From positions 1 to 64,000 of the forward strand of contig DATASQ010000011.1 in assembly GCA_036269135.1 (NCBI GenBank): a stretch of DNA of 64,000 nucleotides, written 5' to 3'. The stretch is from Palsa-343 sp036269135. Lineage in GTDB: Bacteria > Acidobacteriota > Terriglobia > Terriglobales > Acidobacteriaceae. A model generated the notes under the pieces. That model saw only the letters and a program-made list of their open reading frames with translations. It did no database searches and was not told where the DNA came from. Position 1 is the first letter of the stretch; each line of letters starts with the position of its first letter. Shown here piece by piece: positions 17,586-26,419 of this stretch. The position numbers and the translations under genes were made by a program.

Positions 17586-18293
17586 ATGCCTTTGGTTGTG
17601 CAGAAGGACTCCGCGGCGGCGCTGGCTGCGCTGAACGAGCGCATCGTGGGGTGCGAGCGCTGCGAGCGTTTGCGCCAGCACTGCACCGCAACCGCGGAAA
17701 AGAAAAAACGCGCCTGGCGGGACTGGCAGTACTGGGGCAGGCCGGTTCCCTCGTTTGGCGATCCCGCCGCGCGCGTGCTGTTCGTCGGGCTGGCGCCGGG
17801 GGCGCACGGATCGAATCGGACAGGACGGCCCTTCACGGGCGACGGCTCGGGCGAATTTCTCTATCCGCTGCTGCACCGCGCAGGATTCGCCTCGCAGCCG
17901 CGCTCGACGAGTCGCGACGACGGCATGCGGCTGACGGACGCGTGGATCACCGCGGTGGTGCGCTGCGCGCCGCCGGGCAACAAGCCGTTACCGGAAGAGA
18001 TGGCCCGGTGCGCGCCCTATCTGGACGAGGAGATTGCGGCGCTGGCCAATCTGCGCGTGATTGTCTGCCTGGGCAAGATTGGCTTTGACGGGGTGGTCGC
18101 GCATCTGGCGCGTACGGGGCAGATCGAGCGGCGGGGCGGACTGGTTTTCGGCCACGGCGTGGAATATCCAATTCCGGGAAAGCGCTGGCTGCTGGCGAGC
18201 TATCATCCGTCGTTGCAGAACACGAACACGGGCAAGCTGACGGCGCCGATGATGCTGCAGGTTTTCGAGCGAGCCCGCCAACTTGCGTCCTGA
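17586..18293 (+). CDS. Uracil-DNA glycosylase, family 5 (UDGb type)
   Basis: A 235-residue DNA-repair enzyme that removes uracil, and in this family also hypoxanthine or other deaminated bases, from DNA. The family-5 motif is clear: VLFVGLAPGAHGSNRTGRPF with TGDGSGEFLYPLL; the A-P-G-A-H-G order separates it from family 4. The second motif is LLASYHPSLQNTNTGKLT with the conserved His. Cysteines in GCERCERL, RCAPPGNKPLP and the late VIVCLGKIGFDG are placed for a 4Fe-4S cluster. No membrane or export signal is present. The start codon follows a TATAAT box and lacks a Shine-Dalgarno sequence. It is on the same strand as purU but seems separately transcribed. Confidence 0.92.
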   Translation: MPLVVQKDSAAALAALNERIVGCERCERLRQHCTATAEKKKRAWRDWQYWGRPVPSFGDPAARVLFVGLAPGAHGSNRTGRPFTGDGSGEFLYPLLHRAGFASQPRSTSRDDGMRLTDAWITAVVRCAPPGNKPLPEEMARCAPYLDEEIAALANLRVIVCLGKIGFDGVVAHLARTGQIERRGGLVFGHGVEYPIPGKRWLLASYHPSLQNTNTGKLTAPMMLQVFERARQLAS

Positions 18294-18403
18294 GGGCGCC
18301 GAATTTTCAGGATAGAGGGGCATCTTCGCCGCATCTTCACGGCATCCAGTGGTAGTGCCCCAGGGAGCGCAACCGACTCCCGGCACAAAGGAAGAACCGG
18401 CCT

Positions 18404-18556
18404 ATGATTACGATTCTGGTGATTATCCTGCTCCTGATGCTGATCGGAGCGTTTCCCGCGTGGCCTTACAGTCGCAGCTGGGGCTATTATCCCAGCGGCG
18501 GTGTCGGCCTGATCCTGATGATCGTGGTGGTGCTGCTGTTGCTGCGGGTCTTCTGA
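18404..18556 (+). CDS. DUF3309-type small membrane peptide
   Basis: A 50-residue peptide with two hydrophobic helices: MITILVIILLLMLIGAFPAW, then a short polar turn with YSRSWGYYPSGG, then VGLILMIVVVLLLLRVF. This hairpin with the W..YYPSGG turn is the hallmark of the DUF3309 family of small inner-membrane peptides of unknown function found in many soil bacteria. AAGGAAG lies about 10 nt before the ATG. It ends 22 nt before the tRNA 3' end on the opposite strand. Confidence 0.82.
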   Translation: MITILVIILLLMLIGAFPAWPYSRSWGYYPSGGVGLILMIVVVLLLLRVF

Positions 18557-18578
18557 GCGCAGGCTCGCAAGAAACAAC

Positions 18579-18653
18579 TGGAGCGGGAGACCGGGATCGA
18601 ACCGGCGACATTCAGCTTGGGAAGCTGACGTTCTACCACTGAACTACTCCCGC
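18579..18653 (-). tRNA. tRNA-Gly (anticodon CCC)
   Basis: 75 nt including an encoded CCA end. Acceptor stem GCGGGAG/CTCCCGC, D-arm with AGTGGTAGA, anticodon arm TCAGC-TTCCCAA-GCTGA giving anticodon CCC, five-base variable loop, and T-arm with GGTTCGATCCC. It reads GGG glycine codons. No second tRNA is adjacent. Confidence 0.95.
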
Positions 18654-18659
18654 CCTGGC

Positions 18660-19060
18660 TTGCAGAGGCGCCCTCGATCGTATTGTCCAAACGGCGACCC
18701 TTGCCGCAAGCAAAGAAGTGGCTTATCCACATTTCCGCGCCGCGACCTCGCCTGATGGATCGTCAAGATGCAGCGTACGTCCGGGCGAACCTGAAAAAGT
18801 ATATCAAGCCGGGCGGGAAGTGGCGCTTCTTCCAGTCCACAGGCAGAATGGACTTCCCTGCCCCGCCCTGGCGCGCGCATTGTGGCGATCTGAAGTGTCT
18901 CCCGACGCACCGTGTGCACCGCGCTCTGCACCAGCAGCTGGAGCCGTCGGCAACCTTATCTATATTGATGATGTCCGGCGTCCTGGCCGGTTTCTTCCTC
19001 GGACGGCGCCGCTCGCTTTTCCGGCGAGGGTTCTTTGCAGCTGCTTCACGGCAGAGGAAG
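18660..19060. other. Non-coding stretch upstream of tRNA-Gly
   Basis: No gene is supported. A plus-strand frame here begins with a phrase that looks protein-like (YVRANLKKYIKPGGKWRFFQ at about 18775-18834) but then turns into low-quality Arg/Ser-rich sequence and overlaps the phosphatase gene. It may be a gene fragment. The tRNA promoter must lie in 18654-18720. Confidence 0.5.
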
Positions 19061-20575
19061 TCAGGATCCGTCAGCCCGCAGAGAATTGCCGCCGGGCTCC
19101 AGTCCAAGAGTGAGGACGGTGATGTCGTCTTCCTGTCCGAAGCGTTGCGCCGTCTCGGCAATTTCGCTGGCCGGCATCCGGGTTAACGTGGAGAGACGCT
19201 GAAATCCGTAAAGTTCGCCGGAGGGCGACCGCGCTTCCGGCACTCCATCGGACAGCAGGACAAGGCGTTCTCCCAGCCCGAGCTTTCCCCGCACCTGCTC
19301 ATATTTCTGATCCGCCAGGAGCCCGAGCGGCAGCGTGGGAGCCGTCTCTACCTCCTCCTGCCCCAGGTAGGGAGCAATATGGCCCGCGTTGGCCAGCTGA
19401 TAGTCGCCTGAAAGCGACAGCTTCACACAGCACGCGGTTGTAAACCCCAACTGCCCCTGCGAAATCAGCACGTTGTTCAGCGCAAATAAAATCTCATCGG
19501 GACTATGGGATGTCTCGCGCCGGAGGGCGCCGAGGATCATGGCAACGCGCATCGCCGCGGTCAGACCCTTTCCGGAAACATCGCCGACAACGGCAATCAG
19601 CGAGCCGTCGGGCGCGGGCCGTACGAAGAAGAAATCGCCTCCGACCTCGCTGGCCGGAAGGTAAACAGAATCGACGTGGAAGCCCGGGGTCGTCGCCGAG
19701 GCGCTCTGCAGGAGAAGCTGCTGGACCGTGCTGGCTGCCTGGAGCTCGGCTGCGTAGGCGGCGCGATCCCGCGCAGTATTCACCATCTCCGAGCACAGCA
19801 TTGAGTTTTCCATGGCCGTCGCAGTCTGCAGGGCGATGGTATTGAGCAGCTTGAGATCGGCCGAAGAATAGGCGGCGCCGGCCGCGCTGTTGCCGAGTGC
19901 AATAACGCCCGCCATCCTTTCTCCAGTCCGCAATGGCGCGCAGATCATTGCCTGCTGGAGCGGAGCGACACTGCCGGTCGCGGCCTCAGGCGCGCTCTGG
20001 TTAACGATCTCCGCGACCCCTTTCTTCAGAACCGAGCTGACCGTCGGGGAATGGGGACCCAGGGGATGGAGCCCCTCGAAGAGAATCGCATCCGAGATTC
20101 CGAATGACGCCGCGCTGGCAAGCGCATTCTTCGCTCGATCCATGACGAGGATGGTCCCCGCGGTCGCCGGAATCAACCGCTGCGCCTGGGCGAGGGCCAA
20201 CCGGCCAATGGCAGACAAATCCAGCAGCGCGGCTAACTGCTCGGAAAGCTCATCAATCAGGTGTATCTCCCGATAGAGATGGAGGACTTCGCCAGCGAGG
20301 GCGCGGCCCTCCACTTCCCGAGCCGCAAGGTGGGCCAGCAACGAGGCCACAGCCATGGCCGCAGCCGGTGTCCCGATCACGGTTCCGAGGGTTGCGCCTT
20401 CGTGCTCGACCGTTGCCACGGAGTCATTCGAAGCGCCATCCCGAGTCCGCAGCAGTTCTTTTCCGGAGGGGTCGACGACGCAGACACCGCTGTCGAGAGC
20501 CTCACACAGGCTCGTGACGGCGGAAAGGCTGCTGCTCCGGGCACGCAACAGTGTTCTGAGCTGCAGACTGGCCAT
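19061..20575 (-). CDS. GAF-domain PP2C/SpoIIE-type serine phosphatase
   Basis: A 504-residue signalling phosphatase. Residues about 1-100 are an undefined input region; about 115-275 form a GAF sensor domain (LIDELSEQLAALLDLSAIGR to LLNTIALQTATAMEN). A helical linker, NTARDRAAYAAELQAASTVQ, leads to the SpoIIE/RsbU phosphatase at about 305-495, with the metal-binding motifs SEVGGDFFFV, VGDVSGKGLTAAMR, TTACCVKLSLSGDYQLANAG and LVLLSDGVPEA, then EDDITVLTL. Such enzymes usually dephosphorylate anti-sigma antagonist proteins; no partner of that kind is seen in the window. The start lies 5 nt after the receiver stop with no ribosome site of its own, implying coupled translation. Confidence 0.9.
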   Translation of the reverse strand: MASLQLRTLLRARSSSLSAVTSLCEALDSGVCVVDPSGKELLRTRDGASNDSVATVEHEGATLGTVIGTPAAAMAVASLLAHLAAREVEGRALAGEVLHLYREIHLIDELSEQLAALLDLSAIGRLALAQAQRLIPATAGTILVMDRAKNALASAASFGISDAILFEGLHPLGPHSPTVSSVLKKGVAEIVNQSAPEAATGSVAPLQQAMICAPLRTGERMAGVIALGNSAAGAAYSSADLKLLNTIALQTATAMENSMLCSEMVNTARDRAAYAAELQAASTVQQLLLQSASATTPGFHVDSVYLPASEVGGDFFFVRPAPDGSLIAVVGDVSGKGLTAAMRVAMILGALRRETSHSPDEILFALNNVLISQGQLGFTTACCVKLSLSGDYQLANAGHIAPYLGQEEVETAPTLPLGLLADQKYEQVRGKLGLGERLVLLSDGVPEARSPSGELYGFQRLSTLTRMPASEIAETAQRFGQEDDITVLTLGLEPGGNSLRADGS

Positions 20576-20580
20576 CGAGC

Positions 20581-20970
20581 TTAACCGGCAGCCAAACCGA
20601 GGACCGACCGCGCCCTGGCGAGCAGCGCGTCCGGGTCGAAGGGTTTGGTCATGTAGAGGTCGGCGCCGACCTCCTGGCCCCGCTGGCGGTCGAATTCCTG
20701 CCCCTTGGCGGTAAGGAGAACGATGTGAACGTGGCCGAGGCCGATCTGATTCTTGACCGTGTTGCAGACATCAAAGCCGTTCATGCGCGGCATCATGACA
20801 TCGAGAAAGACGAGGTCGGGTTCTTCGCTGCGGATGGTGGCGAGCGCCTCCTCGCCATTGGTGGCGGTCAGCAACTCCACGCCATCGTCTTCCAGCTCTT
20901 CGAGGGCCTGCTGGATGAGCGTGCGGAGGTGGGGTTCGTCGTCGACAATCAGAATCTTCATAGGCGTCAT
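20581..20970 (-). CDS. Single-domain response regulator (CheY-like)
   Basis: A 129-residue receiver domain with no output domain. The acidic pocket is ILIVDDEP, the phospho-acceptor Asp lies in LVFLDVMMPRMNGFDV, the Thr in VLLTAKGQEFD and the Lys in LYMTKPFDPDALLA, so all catalytic residues are present. Its ATG overlaps the stop of the hybrid kinase as ATGA (20967-20970), and the phosphatase gene starts 5 nt after its own stop. That layout argues for a phosphorelay in which the kinase charges this receiver, which then controls the phosphatase. Confidence 0.93.
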   Translation of the reverse strand: MTPMKILIVDDEPHLRTLIQQALEELEDDGVELLTATNGEEALATIRSEEPDLVFLDVMMPRMNGFDVCNTVKNQIGLGHVHIVLLTAKGQEFDRQRGQEVGADLYMTKPFDPDALLARARSVLGLAAG

Positions 20971-23900
20971 GAGTAAATAAGAAACAGTACGTTCTCCAGA
21001 CCCTTTTCAAATCGCAGCGAGCGAACCCCATCGCTGCCAGAGAGCAATGAATTCAGGATGATGATGTCGGGGCGCGAGGCGACCGCCTGTTTCAGCAGAT
21101 CGCGGCCGTCCGAATCGACCACCTGATAGCCGCGGGCCTCCAGCACATCGGTCAGCGTGCGGATGGTCGAAGAGTCCTCGTCCACGACCATGACCTTCTT
21201 CTTCGATTTGCCCTGCCCGAGCAGCGAGTCCACCTCATGAAAGAGGGATCTGGTATCGATGGGCTTGGTCAGATAGCGATCCACGCCGAGGCGGATGCCC
21301 CGCTCCTTGTCCTCGACGATGGACAGGATAATGATGGGGATATCCATGGTGGCGGGATCGTTCTTGAGCACCGCTGCCACATCGAAGCCGTTCATCTCGG
21401 GCATCATGACGTCGAGAATGACAAGGCCCGGCGTTTCTTCGCGGATCAGGGCCAGAGCCTGGCGGCCATCTTCGGCAAGACGCACGCCGTAGCCGGCCTC
21501 GGTGAGCTCCTGCTGCAGCAGCGAGCGGATGTTCGGATCGTCGTCGACGACGAGGACGGACTTTGAGTGCCCGTTCTGTCCGGACACGGTGACGCGCAGC
21601 TGGCGCACCAGGGATTCGAAGTCCAGCGATCGTTTCTCCGGAAGCAGCGAGAGCTGGGCGGGTTTCGCCACGATGGGCAGGGTGAAGAGGAAGGTGCTGC
21701 CTTTTCCCGGAGCACTCTCCACCCAGATGCGGCCGCCGTGATACTCCACAATTTCTTTGCAGATGGGCAGCCCCAGCCCGGTCCCCTTGGGCTTGTCGGT
21801 CAGCGTGTCGCCCACCTGCTTGAACTTCTCGAAGACCTTGGCCTGGTCGGCGGCCGCGATGCCGATGCCGGAGTCCTTCACGGTGACGACCAGCTCGTTC
21901 TCCTGGAGGCGAGCCGCGCAGGCAATCGAACCGGAGTCGGTGAACTTCACCGCATTGGATATCAGGTTGATGACCACCTGAATGAGGCGGTCCTGATCGC
22001 CGGTCACGGAGGGCAGGTCCGGATCGACGTCCCGAATCAGCTGCAGCTTCTTCGCTTCGAAGAGAGAGGCGGTGGCCGCCGTCGCCCGCTCGATGACGTC
22101 GGCTATGGAAACCGTGCCCATGTTCCAGGTGAACTTGCCGGCTTCGATCTTGGCCAGGTCGAGCACGTCGTCGATCAGCTTGGTGAGCCGCTCGCCCTCG
22201 CTCACCACAACGTTGAGATTCTCGATGACCTGCTGCTTGGCCTGCTGCACTTTGCGATCGTCGTCCGGGATCAGCGGGAAGAGCCGTTCCTGCAGGCGGC
22301 GGCGGATGATCTTGGCGAAGCCGAGCACGGAGGTGAGCGGCGTGCGCAATTCGTGGCTGACGGTCGACAGGAACGAACTCTTCGCGGCATCCGCTTCTTC
22401 GGCAGCGGAGCGGGCCTGGCGCGCTTCGTCGAAAAGCCGGGCATTGTAGAAGGCGACGCCGACGGCGGAAGCGATGGTGGAGAGCAGGCGCTGATCGGCC
22501 TCGGTGAAACGTCCCTCCTCATCGGTAGACTGCACGCTGATGACACCGATGGTCTGTCCGCCGGAGTGAATCGGCACGCCGAGATACGATGCTGTCGCGA
22601 CGCCGACGCGCTCGATGCCCATTTTGTTCCGGCTGGCATCCAGGTCTTCATTGATGAGCAGCGGCTGGCCGGTGCGAATGATCTGCGAAGTCAGCCCGGT
22701 GCCGAAGGAGCGGGACGGCGCTTCTTCACCCCAGGTATAGGGGAAGTGCAGCATCATGGCGGCGCGATCGAGCAGAGCCACATAGACCACGGGCGCGTGA
22801 AAGACATCGCGCACCTGATCGCCGACAAACTCGATCAGCCGATTCCGGTCCAGCTGGCTGGCCAGGGCCTGGGTGATGCGATTGATGGTGATCAGTTCCG
22901 CGGCGCGCTCACTCACCTCGCGTTCGCGCTGGTTGATGGTCTGGTAGGCGTTGGCGTTGTCGAGCGCGATGGTGGTGTAGGCCGCCAGGTTTTCCAGAAG
23001 CCTCAGGTGCTGCTCGGTATAGGCGTACTTCCTGAAGCTCTGAATGCTGAGAACCCCGAGCACCCGATCCTGCGCAATCAGCGGCAGGTAGATCATCGAG
23101 GCAGGCGGCTGGGCGATACTGCCGTCTTCGAGCGCGAGTGAGCCGTGATCGTAGGAGGCGATGTACTTCGAGGACTCGGTGGAGACATCGTTCAGCAGAA
23201 TCGGCTTGCGGTGCTCGATGCACCACACCGCCAGCTGGTTTTTGTCCTCGGTGCTGCGCGTGTAGGGTGCGTAGCGCTTGCCGTTCTCGATGGCGAGGCT
23301 GTACTCGATGAGGCGTTTGTCAGGCCGGTAGAGTCCGACGCCGAAGATGCTGGCGTCGACGATCTGGTTGACGCGTTCGTAGAGCTTGAACAGGATCGTA
23401 TTCAAATCGAGCGAGGCGGTAATCTCGCGGCCGATCTGGCTGAGCAGCTCGATGCTTTCTTTCTGTGCGGAGATTTCAGCGGCCTGTGCGCGAATCTCCT
23501 GGGTACGGGCGCTGACGGTTGCCTCCAGCTCCTTTGCCTGCACCTCGAGCGCCGCCGTGCGCCGCTGGGCGCTGGCGCGTTCGTAGCGGATCACCGATCG
23601 CCAAACCAGCCAGGTGATCATCAGGAACAGCAGTACGCAGAGCGCCCAGGCCCAGACTGTTTCGTACCAGGGAGGCTGGATGGTGAAGGCGAAGTCAGCT
23701 TCCTGGCCGAGGCGGCCGTCGTCAGCGCGAGCGCGTACGCGGAAGCGGTATGAACCCGGCCCGAGACCGCTATAGTTCGCCGCGGTTTCCCGGGACCAGG
23801 GAGACCAGTCGCGATCGGCTCCCTCCAGATAGTACTCATATTCAGTACCGGCCGGATTGTCGTAGTTCAGAGCGGCAAAGTGAAAGAGAAGGGCCCGCGT

Positions 23901-25988
23901 GCCTGCAGGCAGGCGGAAGAAACGGGCGGCGCCTTCGGCGGCCCCGCCGTAGATCGTGCGCGTTCCGGATGAGACCTCCCGCACCAGAGTGAGGAAGGGC
24001 GGGGGGGCCGCAGCCCCGTTTTTGGGGGGAGCAAAGCGGATGAGGTTCTCGCCGGCAAACCAAAAAGCGCCGTGGCCGTCCGGGTAATCGGGAATATCCG
24101 CAAAGCGCATGATGGGGCGCCACGTATTTTCGTCGAGACGCCACTGACCGTCGGGGCCTTTGGTGAAAAGGCCAATCCGCAACAGCCGTTGCGCCTCATT
24201 GACGGCATTCGACCAAACGCTGCCGTCGGGATTGGAGGCGACGAAGTAGGTGACTTTGGGCTCATCGACACGCAGGAGAAAGCGATCATCGACGACGAAT
24301 CGATGAGTTGCCGGGTTCCAGCGATAGTTGTGGCCGGCATTCGCAACCATGACCATGAGAGAGCCCGCCACCATGGAGACCTGGGTCGTGCCATCGGGAA
24401 GGCCGGCCGCCTGGCCCAGGACCTCGTAAGTGGAGTTGCCCAGACCGGCGGGAGCGACGCGGATGCGCAGCACTCTGCCGATGGCGCCGCCCGCCCACAA
24501 ATTGCCGTCATTGTCCTCCGTGACGCTGCGCGCCGGGAAGACAACATGCGGCAACCGGCCTTCGTCAATCCAGACATGCCCGTCCCAGTGCATGGACGAA
24601 ACCCCGTCGGAGTGGCCGGCGTAGACGCGCGAGGGATTTTTCCTTGACACTTCGACGTCAAAGGTGGCGCCGCTCGATTTCTCAAGAGCGGGAATGGAGG
24701 GCACCAGATGGTCCCCTTCCACGCGATCCACGCCCTCGCTGGTGCCGACGAGAAGCTGATCCGGAGTGCCATGCACGGCATCGTGGAACACGAGAAAAAT
24801 GAAGCCCTGGGATGGCCCCTTCACCGGGACGTCATGAGGCAACCCGGTCCTGGGATCGAAGACGACTTTGAAAACCGGGGCGAGGCCCACTCCGCTGGTG
24901 CCGTAAACGTCGCCATGGAAGCGGCGGACGTCGTATATGGTCAGCCGGGAATAGATGCGAATGGGCGATCCGATATCGACGCGCGTGATCCCGGCCGAAG
25001 TTCCAATCCACAGGGCGCCGCTCCGATCCTGGTAAGACGACAGCGCGCCGTCATCGAGGAGTCCGCTGCGGGCGTTGATGGTCTGGAGAACGCTTCCGTC
25101 TCGACCGACAATGACCGAACCACCTTTGAAGGTGTTGACGCACAGACTGCCGTCGCTGAGCAGCGTCGATGTGTAGATCGCGTTGGTTTTCAGGTAACCA
25201 TCGGCCTGGCTATGGAAGGGCGTGACCTTTTCGCCGTCGTACAGGGTGAGGGGCTCTTCGCGCGATGTGACGATGAGGTGGTGGTCGTCCCAGGGATAGA
25301 GGAACAGCTTCTGGTAGCTGCTGTAGGCCTCGCCGCCAGGCATGGGCACCAGCGAGTCGCCTTCGATTTTCTCCAGTCCGATGCTTTTCTGCGCTGTGTA
25401 GACGACCCCGCGGACGGCCGAGAGCGCCTGAAAGCTGGAGGACGGACCGGCGTTCCAAACCCGCATGTGGTGACCGTCCCAGCGGAAGAGGCTCTGGTAG
25501 GTACGGAAGAAAACCCCCTGGGGGGTGGGCAGGACCTGCCAGACATCGGTAAAGTTACGGTCCCTGGCCGGAACCTGGCTCAGCAGCGAGACATACTGCA
25601 GGCTGCCGGAAGCGTCCGGCGTGAGATAGCCGAAGTCGGCATCCGCGCCGACCCAGACGGTCCCGTTTTGGTCGAGCACCAGGGATCGAATCGAATCCGA
25701 GGAAGTCTCGATATGGCGCCAGCTGACGCCATCGAACTGCAGAATCTGGCCAGCGGACACGCCAAAATACATCATGCCGCGCTGGTCCTGAAGGATGGTC
25801 CAGACCTGTTGCGCTGAGCCGTACTCTTTATAGGAGTAGCTCTGCACCACCGGCATGCCGGTTTCCGGCCGGATCGCCGCTTCTGGCTTCGCAGCGGGAT
25901 TCGCCTGGCTGAAGGCCAGTTGCGCAAGAGACAGCGCCAGGATAGCGGGGAGGCCGTACCGCAGGCGGATGCGTAAACCTTGGTCCAA
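20967..25988 (-). CDS. Giant hybrid sensor kinase: propeller, Y_Y_Y, two GAFs, kinase, two receivers
   Basis: About 1,673 residues. An N-terminal signal segment (RLRYGLPAILALSLAQLAFS) leads to a periplasmic two-component propeller (about 30-690; repeats such as DQNGTVWVGADADFGY and DRSGALWIGTSAGITR), a Y_Y_Y domain (696-766), one membrane helix (783-800), GAF domains at about 863-1013 and 1046-1183, the phospho-acceptor His in FLSTVSHELRTPL (about 1207), a complete HATPase (NLISNAVKF, KDSGIGIA, GTGLGLPI), and a receiver with ILDVMMPE (about 1523). A second receiver (about 1598 to the end) has Asn for the acceptor Asp. The propeller class includes sensors of plant or surface polysaccharides. 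TTG 25988 is chosen for the signal peptide; an ATG at 26267 would add 93 atypical residues. Confidence 0.88.
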   Translation of the reverse strand: MDQGLRIRLRYGLPAILALSLAQLAFSQANPAAKPEAAIRPETGMPVVQSYSYKEYGSAQQVWTILQDQRGMMYFGVSAGQILQFDGVSWRHIETSSDSIRSLVLDQNGTVWVGADADFGYLTPDASGSLQYVSLLSQVPARDRNFTDVWQVLPTPQGVFFRTYQSLFRWDGHHMRVWNAGPSSSFQALSAVRGVVYTAQKSIGLEKIEGDSLVPMPGGEAYSSYQKLFLYPWDDHHLIVTSREEPLTLYDGEKVTPFHSQADGYLKTNAIYTSTLLSDGSLCVNTFKGGSVIVGRDGSVLQTINARSGLLDDGALSSYQDRSGALWIGTSAGITRVDIGSPIRIYSRLTIYDVRRFHGDVYGTSGVGLAPVFKVVFDPRTGLPHDVPVKGPSQGFIFLVFHDAVHGTPDQLLVGTSEGVDRVEGDHLVPSIPALEKSSGATFDVEVSRKNPSRVYAGHSDGVSSMHWDGHVWIDEGRLPHVVFPARSVTEDNDGNLWAGGAIGRVLRIRVAPAGLGNSTYEVLGQAAGLPDGTTQVSMVAGSLMVMVANAGHNYRWNPATHRFVVDDRFLLRVDEPKVTYFVASNPDGSVWSNAVNEAQRLLRIGLFTKGPDGQWRLDENTWRPIMRFADIPDYPDGHGAFWFAGENLIRFAPPKNGAAAPPPFLTLVREVSSGTRTIYGGAAEGAARFFRLPAGTRALLFHFAALNYDNPAGTEYEYYLEGADRDWSPWSRETAANYSGLGPGSYRFRVRARADDGRLGQEADFAFTIQPPWYETVWAWALCVLLFLMITWLVWRSVIRYERASAQRRTAALEVQAKELEATVSARTQEIRAQAAEISAQKESIELLSQIGREITASLDLNTILFKLYERVNQIVDASIFGVGLYRPDKRLIEYSLAIENGKRYAPYTRSTEDKNQLAVWCIEHRKPILLNDVSTESSKYIASYDHGSLALEDGSIAQPPASMIYLPLIAQDRVLGVLSIQSFRKYAYTEQHLRLLENLAAYTTIALDNANAYQTINQREREVSERAAELITINRITQALASQLDRNRLIEFVGDQVRDVFHAPVVYVALLDRAAMMLHFPYTWGEEAPSRSFGTGLTSQIIRTGQPLLINEDLDASRNKMGIERVGVATASYLGVPIHSGGQTIGVISVQSTDEEGRFTEADQRLLSTIASAVGVAFYNARLFDEARQARSAAEEADAAKSSFLSTVSHELRTPLTSVLGFAKIIRRRLQERLFPLIPDDDRKVQQAKQQVIENLNVVVSEGERLTKLIDDVLDLAKIEAGKFTWNMGTVSIADVIERATAATASLFEAKKLQLIRDVDPDLPSVTGDQDRLIQVVINLISNAVKFTDSGSIACAARLQENELVVTVKDSGIGIAAADQAKVFEKFKQVGDTLTDKPKGTGLGLPICKEIVEYHGGRIWVESAPGKGSTFLFTLPIVAKPAQLSLLPEKRSLDFESLVRQLRVTVSGQNGHSKSVLVVDDDPNIRSLLQQELTEAGYGVRLAEDGRQALALIREETPGLVILDVMMPEMNGFDVAAVLKNDPATMDIPIIILSIVEDKERGIRLGVDRYLTKPIDTRSLFHEVDSLLGQGKSKKKVMVVDEDSSTIRTLTDVLEARGYQVVDSDGRDLLKQAVASRPDIIILNSLLSGSDGVRSLRFEKGLENVLFLIYS

Positions 25989-26419
25989 GCAGATTTCCAG
26001 AAGTTCCGGGGTATGCAGCGGGGCCCAGGTGCGCAGAAGTGGAGGGGGGACTTGAGGCCCGAGCTTATCACGCTGAATTTCGAGGCGCAAGAATTGTTCC
26101 TGAGGCCTCCCACGGGCCCGCGGGGGTCTGCATGCAGGCTCTTTCGAATCAAGCGTGTTTCTTATGGTGGGTTTTGATACGACCCTGGACAAAGCCGAGC
26201 TGATTCGCCGTTCCCGCGGACGTTCATTCCGCCGAATGCAGGGGAACCCGGCGAACGCCCGGTCCATCGACGCCCCTCAAAGTGACGTTGCTACCGAAGG
26301 CGGTCGCTATCGCGGCTTTCCGCCGGCGACCCCGAAGAGTAACCCTCCCGCGATCTGAGCGAGTTGCCGATGCGGTCGATCGGTTCGAAAGCAGTTGGGG
26401 TCCGCAGGCCAGTCTGCGC
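25989..26419. other. Intergenic region between the ABC operon end and the hybrid kinase gene
   Basis: No independent gene is supported. It should hold the promoter of the kinase operon, but no clear -35/-10 pair was found. A nested inverted repeat at 26302-26331 (GGTCGC outer arms, GCGG-CTTT-CCGC inside) could end transcription of the lipocalin gene coming from the right. If the kinase starts at 26267, most of this stretch is coding. Confidence 0.45.

Noticed and set aside
18683..19186. Plus-strand frame beside tRNA-Gly with an integrase-like phrase
   Set aside because: Only about 20 residues look protein-like; no catalytic Arg/His/Tyr set and no attachment-site duplication of the tRNA end was found, so no integrated element is claimed.
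21567..23141. Plus-strand 524-codon frame opposite the hybrid kinase
   Set aside because: It mirrors the kinase gene; Gly/Asp/Gln-rich pseudo-protein with no family features.
25989..26267. N-terminal extension of the hybrid kinase to the ATG at 26267
   Set aside because: The added 93 residues are Arg/Pro-rich without a family match, and they place the signal peptide in the middle of the chain; kept only as an alternative.
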